A stretch of 64,000 nucleotides of DNA from Adhaeribacter pallidiroseus (GCF_003340495.1 NZ_QASA01000001.1:3906001-3970000); one strand, 5' to 3'. Counted from the stretch's first letter, positions 7,858 to 16,857 are shown. Translations and numbers: made by a program. The notes: generated from the sequence alone by a model not told the origin.

Positions 7858-9343
7858 TAAGCTACAGCAGTTAAATGCGTCACTGCTTCAAGCAATTCTT
7901 CGGAGTTGGTATACAGCATACTTGTTACTTGCCAGGTTTGCCAAAATTGCATTGACTTTCTTTTTCATATTTTTTTATAATACGCTTTCTTCCGCCGATA
8001 CCATCCAGGTATTTACCTTACCCGAACTGTACGAACATATTCACCGCTATCATCCGGTAGTCCGGCAAGCCGAGTTGTTACCCCAGCAAGCCCAACAGGA
8101 AGTGCGGCTGGCACGCGGTGCTTTTGACCCGTACCTGAACAGTTATTTTGACCAGAAGGCGTTTAAAAGCCAGGAATATTATTCCAAGTGGAATAGTTTA
8201 GTTAAAATTCCGCTCTGGTTTGGTACCGACTTAAAGCTAGGCTACGAACATAACACCGGCACCTACTTAAACCCGGAAAATAAAACTGATACCGGTGGCC
8301 AAACTTATGCCGGTATTTCTTTGCCAATAGGACAAGGGTGGCTCATGGACCAGCGGCGCGCTACTATTCGCCAGGCCCAGGCTTTTACGCAAGTTGCCGA
8401 AGCCGACAAAATTAAAATTTTGAACAAGCTTTTACTCGAAGCAACTAAAGATTACTGGGAATGGGCCTTTGCTTATCAAAAATGGTTGTTGTATACCCAC
8501 GCGTATGATTTAGCCGTGGTACGCTACCGGGGCGTACGCGAACGTGCCGCCCAGGGCGACTTGGCTGCCATTGATACCGTAGAAGCCCGGATAGAAGTAA
8601 ACAACCGCAAACTCCTGCACCAACAAGCCTGGACCGACTACCAAAATGGCCGTTTAATTTTATCGAACTACTTGTGGCAAGAAGGCCAACCCCCCGTAGA
8701 ACTGGTTACCGCTGCTACTCCGCTGTTGCCGGATGCCTTACACCGACCTGTAACACCCGATTCGTTACAACAGCTCGTGCAGTTTGCCCGCCAGCAGCAT
8801 CCCGAAATTTTAAAATTGCAAGCTAAATTACGGCAACTAGAGATCGAAAAGCGATTAGCTGCCGATAAATTTAAACCAAAGCTTACGCTGGATTATAATT
8901 TTCTCCGGTCAAATTTCGATTTTCCAGTAGAGTCTTTTTCGAGCAATAGCCTGCTGAATAATTATAAACTAGGGGTAAGCTTTCAATACCCGTTACTCTT
9001 ACGGGCAGAACGCGGGAAATTTAAATTATCTAAATTAAAACCAACGGATAACGCCTTAGACCTGCAGCAAACTACCCGCAACCTGGAAACCAGTTTACAA
9101 ACCACTTACAACGAACTTACTTTACTCGAATCGCAGATTAAAACGCAGGAGCAACTGGCGCAACAAGCCGAAATCCTGCGCAACGGCGAACAAATCCGGT
9201 TTGAGAATGGCGAAAGTTCTTTATTTTTAATTAATACCCGCGAGATGAACCTGGTGAATTATCGCCTCAAACTTTGGGAGCTTAAAATTAAATACGCCAA
9301 AACACACGCGTCTCTTTATTGGGCCGCCGGTATGCAGCCGTAA
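7835..9343 (+). CDS. TolC-family outer-membrane efflux protein
   Basis: A 502-residue protein starting inside the end of the HlyD gene. A hydrophobic signal segment lies at about residues 24-50 (IALTFFFIFFYNTLSSADT), after which the mature OEP domain starts (LPELYEHIHRYHPVVRQAEL). The two helical repeats and long coiled-coil stretches are typical of the trimeric trans-periplasmic channel. With the HlyD protein it would form the outer part of a type I export system. An internal ATG could give a shorter, more usual signal peptide. The start is uncertain; the family is clear. Confidence 0.88.
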   Translation: MPMKRKCSKLQQLNASLLQAILRSWYTAYLLLARFAKIALTFFFIFFYNTLSSADTIQVFTLPELYEHIHRYHPVVRQAELLPQQAQQEVRLARGAFDPYLNSYFDQKAFKSQEYYSKWNSLVKIPLWFGTDLKLGYEHNTGTYLNPENKTDTGGQTYAGISLPIGQGWLMDQRRATIRQAQAFTQVAEADKIKILNKLLLEATKDYWEWAFAYQKWLLYTHAYDLAVVRYRGVRERAAQGDLAAIDTVEARIEVNNRKLLHQQAWTDYQNGRLILSNYLWQEGQPPVELVTAATPLLPDALHRPVTPDSLQQLVQFARQQHPEILKLQAKLRQLEIEKRLAADKFKPKLTLDYNFLRSNFDFPVESFSSNSLLNNYKLGVSFQYPLLLRAERGKFKLSKLKPTDNALDLQQTTRNLETSLQTTYNELTLLESQIKTQEQLAQQAEILRNGEQIRFENGESSLFLINTREMNLVNYRLKLWELKIKYAKTHASLYWAAGMQP

Positions 9344-9651
9344 GCCAACTTAAATACGAAAATTTAAAAAAACACGACTAATAAAACTTAAACGGAGCTA
9401 AATTAGAAATGATAAATTAAAGACAAGGCAAAATCTACTTTCTTATATCTTTAACCGGAAGTTGCATTTGAACCAATTAATGGGGAAAGTGCTATCCTCG
9501 TGCTCCTTTTGAATGATGAACGCAGCGTACTAAACCTTAATTTGTAATCCTGTTTTAGGGAATACTCGGATTTGTAATCCGCATTGTTTTTAAAATTAGT
9601 GAGAGAAGGACGAATTGCCGTTTTCACTATATTTGTTTAAACCAAAAATGT
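9344..9651. other. 308-bp intergenic stretch with a 10-bp direct repeat
   Basis: No coding frame is evident. TTTGTAATCC occurs at 9541-9550 and 9571-9580; the second copy is part of the small palindrome GGATTTGTAATCC. The right end holds the promoter box of the next gene. Confidence 0.5.
9628..9635 (+). promoter_or_regulatory. Bacteroidota-type -7 box TATATTTG
   Basis: TATATTTG matches the TAnnTTTG consensus of the Bacteroidota primary sigma factor and lies 17 bp before the Uma2 gene start. No TTG is seen at the usual -33 spacing, so the call is moderate. Confidence 0.5.
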
Positions 9652-10224
9652 ATGTCCGTTCAAACCAAAAACTTTATATCTCCCGAAGAATATTTAGCTG
9701 CTGAGCGGGAGGCTGATTTTAAGAGCGAATATTATCAAGGCGAAGTTTTTGCCTTAGCGGGAGCCGGTAACAACCATAACCTGATTACTGCTAATTTAAT
9801 AATCTCGCTGGGAACTAGTTTTAAAGGTAGAAATTGCCGGGTTTATCCCAGCAACATGCGCTTGCACATTCCGTTAAACGGCTTGTATACTTACCCGGAT
9901 GTACTAGCCGTTTGCGGGGAAAAACAATTCTTAGACGAGAAAAAAGATACCCTATTAAATCCGGTTCTGATCGTAGAAGTATTGTCGCCCTCTACGGCTG
10001 GTTACGACCGGGGTACCAAGTTTATGCTTTACCGCAGCATTCCTGGTTTGCAGCACTATGTGCTGGTCGATTCGCGCTCCTGCCACGTCGAAAAATTCAC
10101 CAAAAACCCCAATAGCACCTGGGTGCTTACCGAAGAAAAAAATATAAATGCGGTACTTACTTTCTCGAACCCAGATTTTGAACTGTCCCTGACCGAAGTT
10201 TACGAAGACACGGAAATTGCCTGA
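9652..10224 (+). CDS. Uma2 family (DUF820) putative endonuclease
   Basis: A 190-residue protein with the PD-(D/E)xK-like core of the Uma2 family: Asp in TYPDVLAVCG, then LIVEVLSPSTAGYDRGTKF with the conserved Glu and Asp, then LQHYVLVDSRSCHVE. Family members are widespread in cyanobacteria and Bacteroidota; their biological role is not settled, and nuclease activity is predicted from the fold. It stands alone with its own promoter. Confidence 0.85.
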   Translation: MSVQTKNFISPEEYLAAEREADFKSEYYQGEVFALAGAGNNHNLITANLIISLGTSFKGRNCRVYPSNMRLHIPLNGLYTYPDVLAVCGEKQFLDEKKDTLLNPVLIVEVLSPSTAGYDRGTKFMLYRSIPGLQHYVLVDSRSCHVEKFTKNPNSTWVLTEEKNINAVLTFSNPDFELSLTEVYEDTEIA

Positions 10225-10305
10225 TCCCAGAACCAATTAGTATTATTAAATGGGCATAAGGGCCTCGAAGCACAGTTAAAATTTAAAAATTTCATCATTT
10301 TTAAC

Positions 10306-11555
10306 CTAAAGCTTTCCACCTACTACCACCGTTTCTTTAAAAGTTTGCACGTTACCCTGCATGTTAAATAACTCAATAAAAAGCACATAATAGCCAATAG
10401 GAGCTTTTTGTTGCTGGCTATTAGTACCATCCCACTGAAAAAATCCTTGATTGGCGAGTAGTTCGTTTTTCACCAATCGTTTAATCAGGCGACCGGCCGT
10501 ATCGTAAACCGTTATGTTGGCTACCATTCCGTTTTTAGCCGCTGCATAGTTAATCGTGGTAAAATCGCGGTCGCCGTCACCGTCCGGGGTAAATACCTTA
10601 GGCTCAATGGTGAACACTTGCGCAGTGGCGTTGGCTTCCTGTACCTGCGAGTTGCGGTAACCCGGCGTGGCGTAACCCACATTGGTAGCTGCCGAGTGAA
10701 AATTACTGGCTACACTCGGCCCATCTAACCTAATTCGTTCCAACGAAACGCCGTTTACATCATCAATTAATTTAAAATGCAGGTCTTCGTGGTAACTCAC
10801 CCGGTCTATCTCCTGCTTTTCAGCATTTATTATTACAACAGTGCCAGCCTCATCGGGAAAGGAAGGCAAGCTGCTTAATTTTAAAAAAGTTTCGGGTTTA
10901 GCTTTAGGGTAATGCTGCTGTACAATATCGGGGCGGGTAGTAAGTACTAAATATTGTTGCGGCGCCACCATCAATGGTACCTGGCTTAAGACTCGGGCAT
11001 CTAAGGCAGTATCAGCTTTTATATTGCCAACTTGCCAGTTTTGCAAGGAAATGTACTTATTGGAGCGATTAACAATTTCTACGAAATCCACACCTCCACT
11101 GCGCGGATTAAACAAGATTTCGTTGATAACCACATCGCCGGCTACCGCCGTTTGGGGAAGAATAAAAGTAGCCTGCACCGGAGTAGCCAAAATGTTGCCG
11201 CTGCAATCGCGGATGTTGGCAACGGTAACCTGATAGGTTTGCCCAGCCTGCAGGTTACCCGCGAGGGCGAGTTCCACGGTGGTGAAATCGGGGCTCAGGA
11301 TCGTAACTTTCGTTACCGCTATTTCGGGAGAAATTTTGTAAAAAGCGGGCAGCACCGACTGCGCGCTATCCAGCTTTTCGTTGAAAGTAAGGGTAAGCGT
11401 TGCGTTATTTTTGATGTAAACCTGTTGGAGTACAGGCGGTAAATTATCTGGATTGCTGGCCTTAACTGAATTTTCTTTTCCCGGAGTACCGCCAGCTGGG
11501 TTAGTGCTGGCTACCCAATTGTTACCGGAAACGCACGGATTCTGTAGATCTATAA
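10306..11555 (-). pseudogene. Lamin-tail domain surface protein, C-terminal fragment (split by the integrative element)
   Basis: An open frame begins at 11598, but the native sequence begins at the att core (IDLQNPCVSGNNWVASTNPA). It holds an Ig-like segment (LTLTFNEKLDSAQSVLPAFY), a lamin-tail domain (VINEILFNPRSGGVDFVEIV) and a C-terminal FlgD/T9SS-like domain (VFTPDGDGDRDFTTINY ... TAGRLIKRL). Its N-terminal half is at 39583-40940: that half ends SLEIIDLQN and this one continues IDLQNPCV. The original protein was about 865 residues and probably secreted by the type IX system. The fragment has no native promoter. Confidence 0.88.
11543..11555. repeat. attL core of the 28-kb integrative element
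   Basis: TGTAGATCTATAA occurs here and at 39583-39595, the two points where the lamin-tail gene is cut. The centre TAGATCTA is palindromic, as expected for a tyrosine-recombinase crossover site. The integrase gene lies about 160 bp inside. Confidence 0.88.
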
Positions 11556-11680
11556 ATACTGGCCATAAACAAACATAATAGATTTCATTAACAACCATAA
11601 CTAATATGGCTTATACTATAAGAATAGGGCTATTATTTTACTATTTAATTAGGTTTGATATATGAATATTATGCAAAGTT

Positions 11681-11701
11681 TTGTACCTTACTTGTACCTT
11701 A
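11681..11701 (+). promoter_or_regulatory. Direct repeats TTGTACCTTA, candidate integrase arm sites (left)
   Basis: TTGTACCTTA occurs at 11681-11690 and 11692-11701, an 11-bp spacing of about one helical turn, just upstream of the likely integrase start. The same 10-mer recurs at 39515-39524 near the right end. Paired subterminal repeats like these are typical integrase arm-binding sites. Function is inferred. Confidence 0.5.
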
Positions 11702-11712
11702 AGAGATACAAA

Positions 11713-12837
11713 ATGACTAAAGTTAAGCTCCGATTAAAGCCAATTAGCAGCGGCCGGCAAACGCTTTACCTGGATATTTATCCACCTATAATTCATCCGG
11801 AAACTGGCAAGCCTACCCGTAGAGATTTTCTTGGTCTGTATATCTTTGAAAAGCCTAAAACTTTAACCGATAAACAGCACAATAAAGAAACTTTACTCCT
11901 TGCGGATAATATTAAGGCAAAGCGGCAGCTTGAAATACAAAGCGGTGATTATGGTTTTTTAATTTCTAAGAAGGCCCCCGTTAGTTTTTTTGGGTTTTAT
12001 AAATCCTTGGTGGATAAACAAAGGCCCGGCACATCGAACCATACTAATTGGTATCATAGCTACACTACCTTTATAGGGTTTGCGGAAGCTAATATTAACT
12101 TAGATCAAATTGATGAGGGTTTCTGCAATAACTATAAAGAGTACTTACTTACAGCTTATATCAATAAGACCCATAAAAAAACATTAAGTCAAAATACTGC
12201 CAGCATTTATTTTGATGTATTTAAAAAAATTCTTAGAGTATCCTACAAACTAGAACTAATTAAGAAGGATCTTAATAGTAAAATTAAGGCAATACCTAGA
12301 GCTGATTCTCAACGGGAGTACTTATCTATTGAGGAGCTGCAGCTATTAAGTCAAACTGCATGCACTTTACCAATTCTAAAAAAAGCCGGTTTATTCTCAG
12401 CGCTTACAGGCTTACGATTTTCAGATTTAAAAAAATTAGTTTGGAGTGAGATAAAATACAGTCAGGCGGAAGGGTATTATATAAGTTTTAGGCAGAAGAA
12501 AACGAAAGGTGTAGAAACTTTGCCTATTTCCGAACAGGCTTACAAACTACTAGGTGAACGAGAGCAGCCAGAAGAAGTGGTATTTCTTAATTTAAATTAT
12601 CATGGTGGCTTGGGGATGCATTTAGAAAGATGGATTAAAGCGGCCGGCATTACAAAACATATCACCTTCCATAGCTTTCGGCATACTTTTGCGACTTTGC
12701 AGCTTTCCTTGGGTACAGATATTTATACGGTTTCTAAGATGCTGGGCCACCGGGAGCTAAAAACCACCCAGATCTATGCTAAGATTATAGATAAATCTAA
12801 GCGGGAAGCGGCTAATAGAATTAAACTCGATCTTTAA
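11713..12837 (+). CDS. Tyrosine-type site-specific recombinase (integrase)
   Basis: Catalyses integration and excision at the att core. The open frame extends up to 11662, but MTKVKLRLKPISSGRQTLYL at 11713 matches the usual N-terminus of Bacteroidota integrases and leaves the repeats upstream untranslated. The protein has 374 residues: arm-binding and SAM-like core-binding domains, then the catalytic domain. Catalytic residues seen are Arg in ALTGLRFSDLKKLVW, HxxR in HSFRHTFATLQL, the GH of MLGHRELKTTQIY and the Tyr nucleophile in TQIYAKI. It is complete and probably active. Confidence 0.93.
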   Translation: MTKVKLRLKPISSGRQTLYLDIYPPIIHPETGKPTRRDFLGLYIFEKPKTLTDKQHNKETLLLADNIKAKRQLEIQSGDYGFLISKKAPVSFFGFYKSLVDKQRPGTSNHTNWYHSYTTFIGFAEANINLDQIDEGFCNNYKEYLLTAYINKTHKKTLSQNTASIYFDVFKKILRVSYKLELIKKDLNSKIKAIPRADSQREYLSIEELQLLSQTACTLPILKKAGLFSALTGLRFSDLKKLVWSEIKYSQAEGYYISFRQKKTKGVETLPISEQAYKLLGEREQPEEVVFLNLNYHGGLGMHLERWIKAAGITKHITFHSFRHTFATLQLSLGTDIYTVSKMLGHRELKTTQIYAKIIDKSKREAANRIKLDL

Positions 12838-12852
12838 TATTCATACAACCTA

Positions 12853-13998
12853 ATGGAAAGTATAGATGAACAGTTTAAGCAAGGAGATAATCTACTTCAA
12901 ATAATTGACCGGTATAATATACAGCGTGAAGAAGACCGTAAATTTTTCTTATACGATAGAAAAAACAAGAAATATGATGAACCTCAACCTATTGATATAT
13001 TAAAAGATATATTGATTGAACATAATTGTGATATAGATGCAGATTCCTTTATATACACTTTAAGCAATTTAAGAATTTGTAGAACATTTTGGAACCTTGC
13101 TGAAGCTGAGGAGATTGAAAATGGTTTTAATGGGTATAAAATCATCGTGCCCATGTATGTACGAAATTGTATCAAGGAGATTAGGCTTCGTAGTGATTAT
13201 ATAGATTCTTTCATCAATAAGGAAAAATATAAATGGTCAAATAATGATCTTGAAATTTTTGATAAGGAGCTCAAAAATTTGTTGGAAGAAAATAGTTATG
13301 ATTTAACTAGTAGACTTAATATCCTCAAAGAGTTATTTGATAAAACCCGTACTCAGATCAATGAAATTCAAGATTTATTTGAAAGGGAATATGAGTACTC
13401 TATACATGATTTTTACAATGGAGATACTTTTAATTTAAATATAGAAGATTTAAATTTTTTCTTTTACGAATGTGAGAAAATAAAAAATGGCACAGATGAA
13501 TTTAGGAATATATATCTACATTTTGAAAAGTACATCAAAAGAAAAAACAAATTAAAGGAATTAAAAAGACTAATTATTGAATCAAGCTTAGAGGTTCAAG
13601 ACACTAATCAGCAACTTAAGTTTAGCAAAAGAGCTTTTGTTACAAGTGTTAATGACACTACAGAATCTAGCTCCTTAGGAACATTAGAACTTTCTGATGT
13701 TTTTGAGCATGTTTCCAAATGCCATTACATTAAAAATTTATTAGTTGAACAAGGGCTATGCCAACCTAACACTTTCATTTGGAAAACTATAGTTGGGTCT
13801 AGAGGTTTTTTGGCAGGCGTTTTAAAGTATTTACATCTACAAGGCTATTACAAGGACAATAAGGCTCTTTCATCCAGTGAAATTAAAATCATTGCTAAAA
13901 ATACATTTGGGGTTCAAATAGGAATTGACAGAATTAAACAGGTTGCACCAAGCTCTATAGAGTTAAAATTCATACCACTAGCTTCAACTATTAAATAA
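12853..13998 (+). CDS. Hypothetical protein of the integrative element
   Basis: 381 residues, AT-rich, charged and mostly helical (many Lys, Glu, Asn). It starts 15 bp after the integrase stop and is codirectional, the position where RteC-like or other element-regulatory proteins are often found. The last 110 residues (ELSDVFEHVSKCHYIKNLLV and GVQIGIDRIKQVAPSSIELK) look like a compact C-terminal domain. I do not recognise the family with confidence. A role in excision control is only a guess from position. Confidence 0.75.
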   Translation: MESIDEQFKQGDNLLQIIDRYNIQREEDRKFFLYDRKNKKYDEPQPIDILKDILIEHNCDIDADSFIYTLSNLRICRTFWNLAEAEEIENGFNGYKIIVPMYVRNCIKEIRLRSDYIDSFINKEKYKWSNNDLEIFDKELKNLLEENSYDLTSRLNILKELFDKTRTQINEIQDLFEREYEYSIHDFYNGDTFNLNIEDLNFFFYECEKIKNGTDEFRNIYLHFEKYIKRKNKLKELKRLIIESSLEVQDTNQQLKFSKRAFVTSVNDTTESSSLGTLELSDVFEHVSKCHYIKNLLVEQGLCQPNTFIWKTIVGSRGFLAGVLKYLHLQGYYKDNKALSSSEIKIIAKNTFGVQIGIDRIKQVAPSSIELKFIPLASTIK

Positions 13999-14008
13999 AT
14001 TTACCAAT

Positions 14009-14038
14009 TACACAGAATACACCAGTGTAATCTGTGTA
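14009..14038. promoter_or_regulatory. 30-bp palindrome upstream of the excisionase-like gene
   Basis: Arms TACACAGAATACAC (14009-14022) and GTGTAATCTGTGTA (14025-14038) pair over 14 bp with one mismatch around a 2-bp centre. It lies 59 bp before the HTH gene and could be an operator for it or for the neighbouring unknown protein. Confidence 0.5.
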
Positions 14039-14105
14039 CCCAAAATTTTGTTTTTTCAGGTTTTTTTATATTTTATTTGTGGCTGTTAACTAATCGTTGT
14101 CAGCT

Positions 14106-14462
14106 ATGAATGATATCCTCTTAACACCTATTAGACTAAATGAGCTAGAAACTCTCATTACTAACTCAGTTCGTAAGGCCTTATTAGAGAGCCACAACAA
14201 TACACAAAAAGAACTTGAAACATTAGATGAAAATCTAACGATCCAACAAGCAGCTACTTTTTTAAACTTAGCAGTACCTACTATTTACGGTATGGTAAGT
14301 CGTCAAGAAATACCATTTAGCAAACCAGGTAAATCTAAGCGTCTTTATTTTTCAAAAAAGGATTTGACGGATTTTATAAAATCCGGTCGCAGGAAAACTA
14401 TTGCCGAAATCGGCCAAGAGGCTGACCGGTATGTCGCTTCTAAAACACAAAAAAAGCGATAG
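14106..14462 (+). CDS. Excisionase-like helix-turn-helix protein
   Basis: About 118-121 residues; ATG codons occur at 14097-region upstream and at 14106 (MNDILLTPIRLNELE), and the start choice is not decisive. Residues about 45-100 form a MerR/excisionase-type DNA-binding domain: LTIQQAATFLNLAVPTIYGM, then VSRQEIPFSKPGKSKRLYFS. Proteins of this kind act as recombination directionality factors or local regulators in Bacteroidota mobile elements. It precedes the replication genes in the same direction. Confidence 0.85.
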   Translation: MNDILLTPIRLNELETLITNSVRKALLESHNNTQKELETLDENLTIQQAATFLNLAVPTIYGMVSRQEIPFSKPGKSKRLYFSKKDLTDFIKSGRRKTIAEIGQEADRYVASKTQKKR

Positions 14463-14513
14463 GCCCACCCGCCAAGATAGTCCTATCGCTAATTCACTTT
14501 AAAATACAAAGAT

Positions 14514-14720
14514 ATGAGCCGTCCTCTATTCGACAAAAAAGAAGTAGAATCTTCTAATGTTAAGTTGCAATCATTTCTAAAAGCAGTTCCCTACCTCACC
14601 TTTTCCGATACCGGATTAAAAAACATTGCCGGCCGTTTTGGGATTACCCTGGAAGAACTTAAAGAGCATATAGCAAACTTCGAAAACGAAAACACCGGGA
14701 AAGGAGGGCAAAATGCATAA
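14514..14720 (+). CDS. Small hypothetical protein upstream of the RepA-like ATPase
   Basis: 68 residues (MSRPLFDKKEVESSNVKLQS ...), ending 8 bp inside the start of the ATPase gene, which suggests translational coupling. The middle (TFSDTGLKNIAGRFGITLEE) may be a short helix-turn-helix. A replication accessory function is inferred from position only. Confidence 0.6.
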   Translation: MSRPLFDKKEVESSNVKLQSFLKAVPYLTFSDTGLKNIAGRFGITLEELKEHIANFENENTGKGGQNA

Positions 14721-15768
14721 TGAAAGCTCCCACATTAACATCGATCCCGATTTTGATTATAGCATTTTTGAAGAAAGTAATGAATCTTCCCAAGAAGTTA
14801 CGGGAGAACAGTTATTAAGTGAGGAAGTAAAAGAAATGGATTATCTAATCCAAAATCTTTTACCCAGAACAGGGATAGCAGCACTGGCCGGAGCTTCCGA
14901 TACAGGTAAAAGCATGCTCCTTAGATATTTATCAATTTGCCTGGTTGCAGGGGTCGAATCATTTCTCGGGTTCTTATTTAACACCGTCCATAGAAGCTGT
15001 ATTTATGTCTCTTCAGAAGATGGTCGTGAAGCCACCTCTTTTCTTCTTCAGCGCCAAGCAAGCCAATATCTGCCGGCCGTACTTCAAAAGCTCAGGTTCA
15101 TATTCGATTATGAAGATTTACTGGAGAAACTTGACTCTAGCTTAACAGCTAAGCCTGCGGATTTAATTATAATAGATTGCTTCTCCGATGTGTTTGGCGG
15201 AGATTTAAAGGATACCCAAAAAATTAGAACATTCTTAAATCCTTATCAAAAGCTTTCTGAAAAACATAAATGCTTTATTTTATTTCTCCATCATACAGGT
15301 AAACGAACTGAGAATTTTGAACCTAGTAAAAACAACCTATTAAGCGGCCAAGGCTTTGAGGCCAAAATGAGGCTTGTTATAGAGCTCAGGGCCGACTTAA
15401 TGAACCCTACTCAAAGACATCTTTGCATTGTTAAGGGCAACTACCTCCCTGCTCGATTTAAGAAGGAAAGCTTTGTCCTGGACTTCGATGAGCAAAACTT
15501 CACTTTCTCCAACACCGGGGATCGGACACCTTTCGAGTTACTGGTAAAACAACCAGAAGGAGATAATAGCCGCACTAAATACGAACAAGCTAAAGCCCTG
15601 AAAGAACATGGGCATAGCTATGAGAAAATAGCGCAAATGATAGGTTATGGTAGCAAAGGCAGTGTTTCAAAGCTGTTTGATAAAGCCGAAAAAAATGGCT
15701 GGGATACTGATGTTTCCTCTCCTGTTTCCAATGGAAACAAAGGAAACGATAACGGAAACGATCTATAA
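14713..15768 (+). CDS. RepA-like AAA family ATPase (replicative helicase type)
   Basis: 351 residues. Walker A is IAALAGASDTGKSMLLRYLS (about residues 55-75), then SCIYVSSEDGREATSFLLQR as in RepA/DnaB-like helicases, and Walker B is ADLIIIDCFSDVFGG. A sensor-like segment FILFLHHTGKR follows. The C-terminus has a short HTH-like stretch (HSYEKIAQMIGYGSKGSVSK) and a low-complexity tail (NGNKGNDNGNDL) encoded by GGAAAC repeats. It probably acts with the downstream DUF6371 protein to replicate the excised element. Confidence 0.85.
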   Translation: MHNESSHINIDPDFDYSIFEESNESSQEVTGEQLLSEEVKEMDYLIQNLLPRTGIAALAGASDTGKSMLLRYLSICLVAGVESFLGFLFNTVHRSCIYVSSEDGREATSFLLQRQASQYLPAVLQKLRFIFDYEDLLEKLDSSLTAKPADLIIIDCFSDVFGGDLKDTQKIRTFLNPYQKLSEKHKCFILFLHHTGKRTENFEPSKNNLLSGQGFEAKMRLVIELRADLMNPTQRHLCIVKGNYLPARFKKESFVLDFDEQNFTFSNTGDRTPFELLVKQPEGDNSRTKYEQAKALKEHGHSYEKIAQMIGYGSKGSVSKLFDKAEKNGWDTDVSSPVSNGNKGNDNGNDL

Positions 15769-15817
15769 ACAAATCGTTTCCTGTTTCCTACGCCTTAGTG
15801 TTTGGAAACAGGAAACG
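15709..15817. repeat. GGAAAC/GTTTCC iteron-like cluster
   Basis: Nine copies of GGAAAC or its complement occur in about 110 bp, in both orientations, spanning the end of the ATPase gene and the gap before the DUF6371 gene. The cluster includes palindrome copy 1. Iteron arrays at a rep gene often mark a replication origin; that role is inferred. Confidence 0.55.
15775..15817 (+). repeat. 43-bp palindromic repeat, copy 1
   Basis: Perfect 14-bp arms CGTTTCCTGTTTCC and GGAAACAGGAAACG flank a 15-nt spacer. It is the exact reverse complement of copy 2 at 30931-30973 over all 43 bp. It lies between the RepA-like ATPase and the DUF6371 gene. Confidence 0.92.
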
Positions 15818-15834
15818 CAAAAAAGCCAAAAATT

Positions 15835-16821
15835 ATGAACCAACACAGATATATACTAGATCCTAAAGGCAGGAAACATACTTGTATTAGCTGCGGTCAA
15901 AAAAGAGCTGTTCGGTATATAGACAAACAAACTTCGCAGTATTTACCGGATCACTACTCAAGATGTGACAGGGAGATAAATTGCACCTATCACCTCAATC
16001 CTTATAAAGATGGATTTGTTAAAGCTTTAGAGGAAAATGGCGATTTAAAGCGTTTCCTGTTTCCGCGCACTAAGGGAAAGGAAACAGGAAACGCTAAGAG
16101 ACAAGATTTAATTAAGCCCTCATTCACTGATAAAACTGTATTTATTCAAACACTGACTAACTATCAATCTAATAGTTTTTGCTCTTTCTTGATAAATCTA
16201 TTTGGTTCGGAATTAACAACTACTCTTGTAAGTAAATATTTTGTTGGTACTTCTGACCACTGGCCCAACAGTACAATATTCTGGCAAATTGACACTAAGG
16301 GCAAGATTAGAGGCGGCAAAGTAATGTTGTATAACCCGGAAACAGGGAAACGAATTAAGGCGCCTTTCAATCATATTAGTTGGGTACACTCTACCTTAAA
16401 AGATGAAAATTACAAACTACAACAGTGTTTATTCGGGGAACACCTTCTAAAAACAGATCCACATAAACCAGTTGCCTTAGTTGAATCTGAAAAGACTGCC
16501 ATCATTGCCAGCCCCTACCTGCCAGAGTTTATCTGGCTTGCTACCGGAGGCTTAAGCAATTTCACCCTTGAGAAATGCAAAGTATTGGCCGGCCGCAACG
16601 TGGCCTTATACCCGGACCTGAACGCTTACGATAAGTGGAATAATAAGGCCTTGGAATTTGCGCACCTAGCTAAATTCAAGATATCCGATTTCCTGGAAAC
16701 TACCGCCACCGAGGAAGAACGGTGCCAAGGTTTAGACCTAGCAGATTACCTTATTCGCTATGATTACAACGAGTATCAATTCATACAAGAATATCCATCA
16801 ACTATTAAACAAGCAGCTTAA
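15835..16821 (+). CDS. DUF6371 primase-like protein
   Basis: 328 residues from ATG 15835; an in-frame ATG at 15802 lies inside the palindromic repeat and adds METGNAKKPKI, so the later start is preferred. The N-terminal zinc-ribbon-like segment has CISCGQKRAVRYID and CDREINCTYHLNPYKDGF. The C-terminal half is Toprim-like (VALVESEKTAIIASPYLPEF, IWLATGG, VALYPDLNAYDKW). It probably primes DNA synthesis for the element. A copy of the 43-bp palindrome is embedded in frame at 16051-16093 (residues about 73-87). Confidence 0.82.
   Translation: MNQHRYILDPKGRKHTCISCGQKRAVRYIDKQTSQYLPDHYSRCDREINCTYHLNPYKDGFVKALEENGDLKRFLFPRTKGKETGNAKRQDLIKPSFTDKTVFIQTLTNYQSNSFCSFLINLFGSELTTTLVSKYFVGTSDHWPNSTIFWQIDTKGKIRGGKVMLYNPETGKRIKAPFNHISWVHSTLKDENYKLQQCLFGEHLLKTDPHKPVALVESEKTAIIASPYLPEFIWLATGGLSNFTLEKCKVLAGRNVALYPDLNAYDKWNNKALEFAHLAKFKISDFLETTATEEERCQGLDLADYLIRYDYNEYQFIQEYPSTIKQAA
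16051..16093 (+). repeat. 43-bp palindromic repeat, copy 3 (inside a coding sequence)
   Basis: The same perfect 14-bp arms as copies 1 and 2 flank a diverged 15-nt spacer (GCGCACTAAGGGAAA). It shares CACTAAGG and the following GCTAA with copy 2. It is translated as RFLFPRTKGKETGNAK within the DUF6371 protein. Confidence 0.9.
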
Positions 16822-16857
16822 AACTGTAAACATGATTAATTCATTATAACTCTTATT

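Noticed and set aside
9541-9580. TTTGTAATCC pair as a CRISPR or att site
   Set aside because: Only two short copies, no adjacent integrase or cas gene.
10306-11598. Complete gene starting at 11598
   Set aside because: The first 14 codons come from the element; the frame is the C-terminal half of a split gene.
15802-15834. Upstream start for the DUF6371 gene
   Set aside because: It would be translated from the palindromic repeat; the family start pattern MNQHRYILD begins at 15835.
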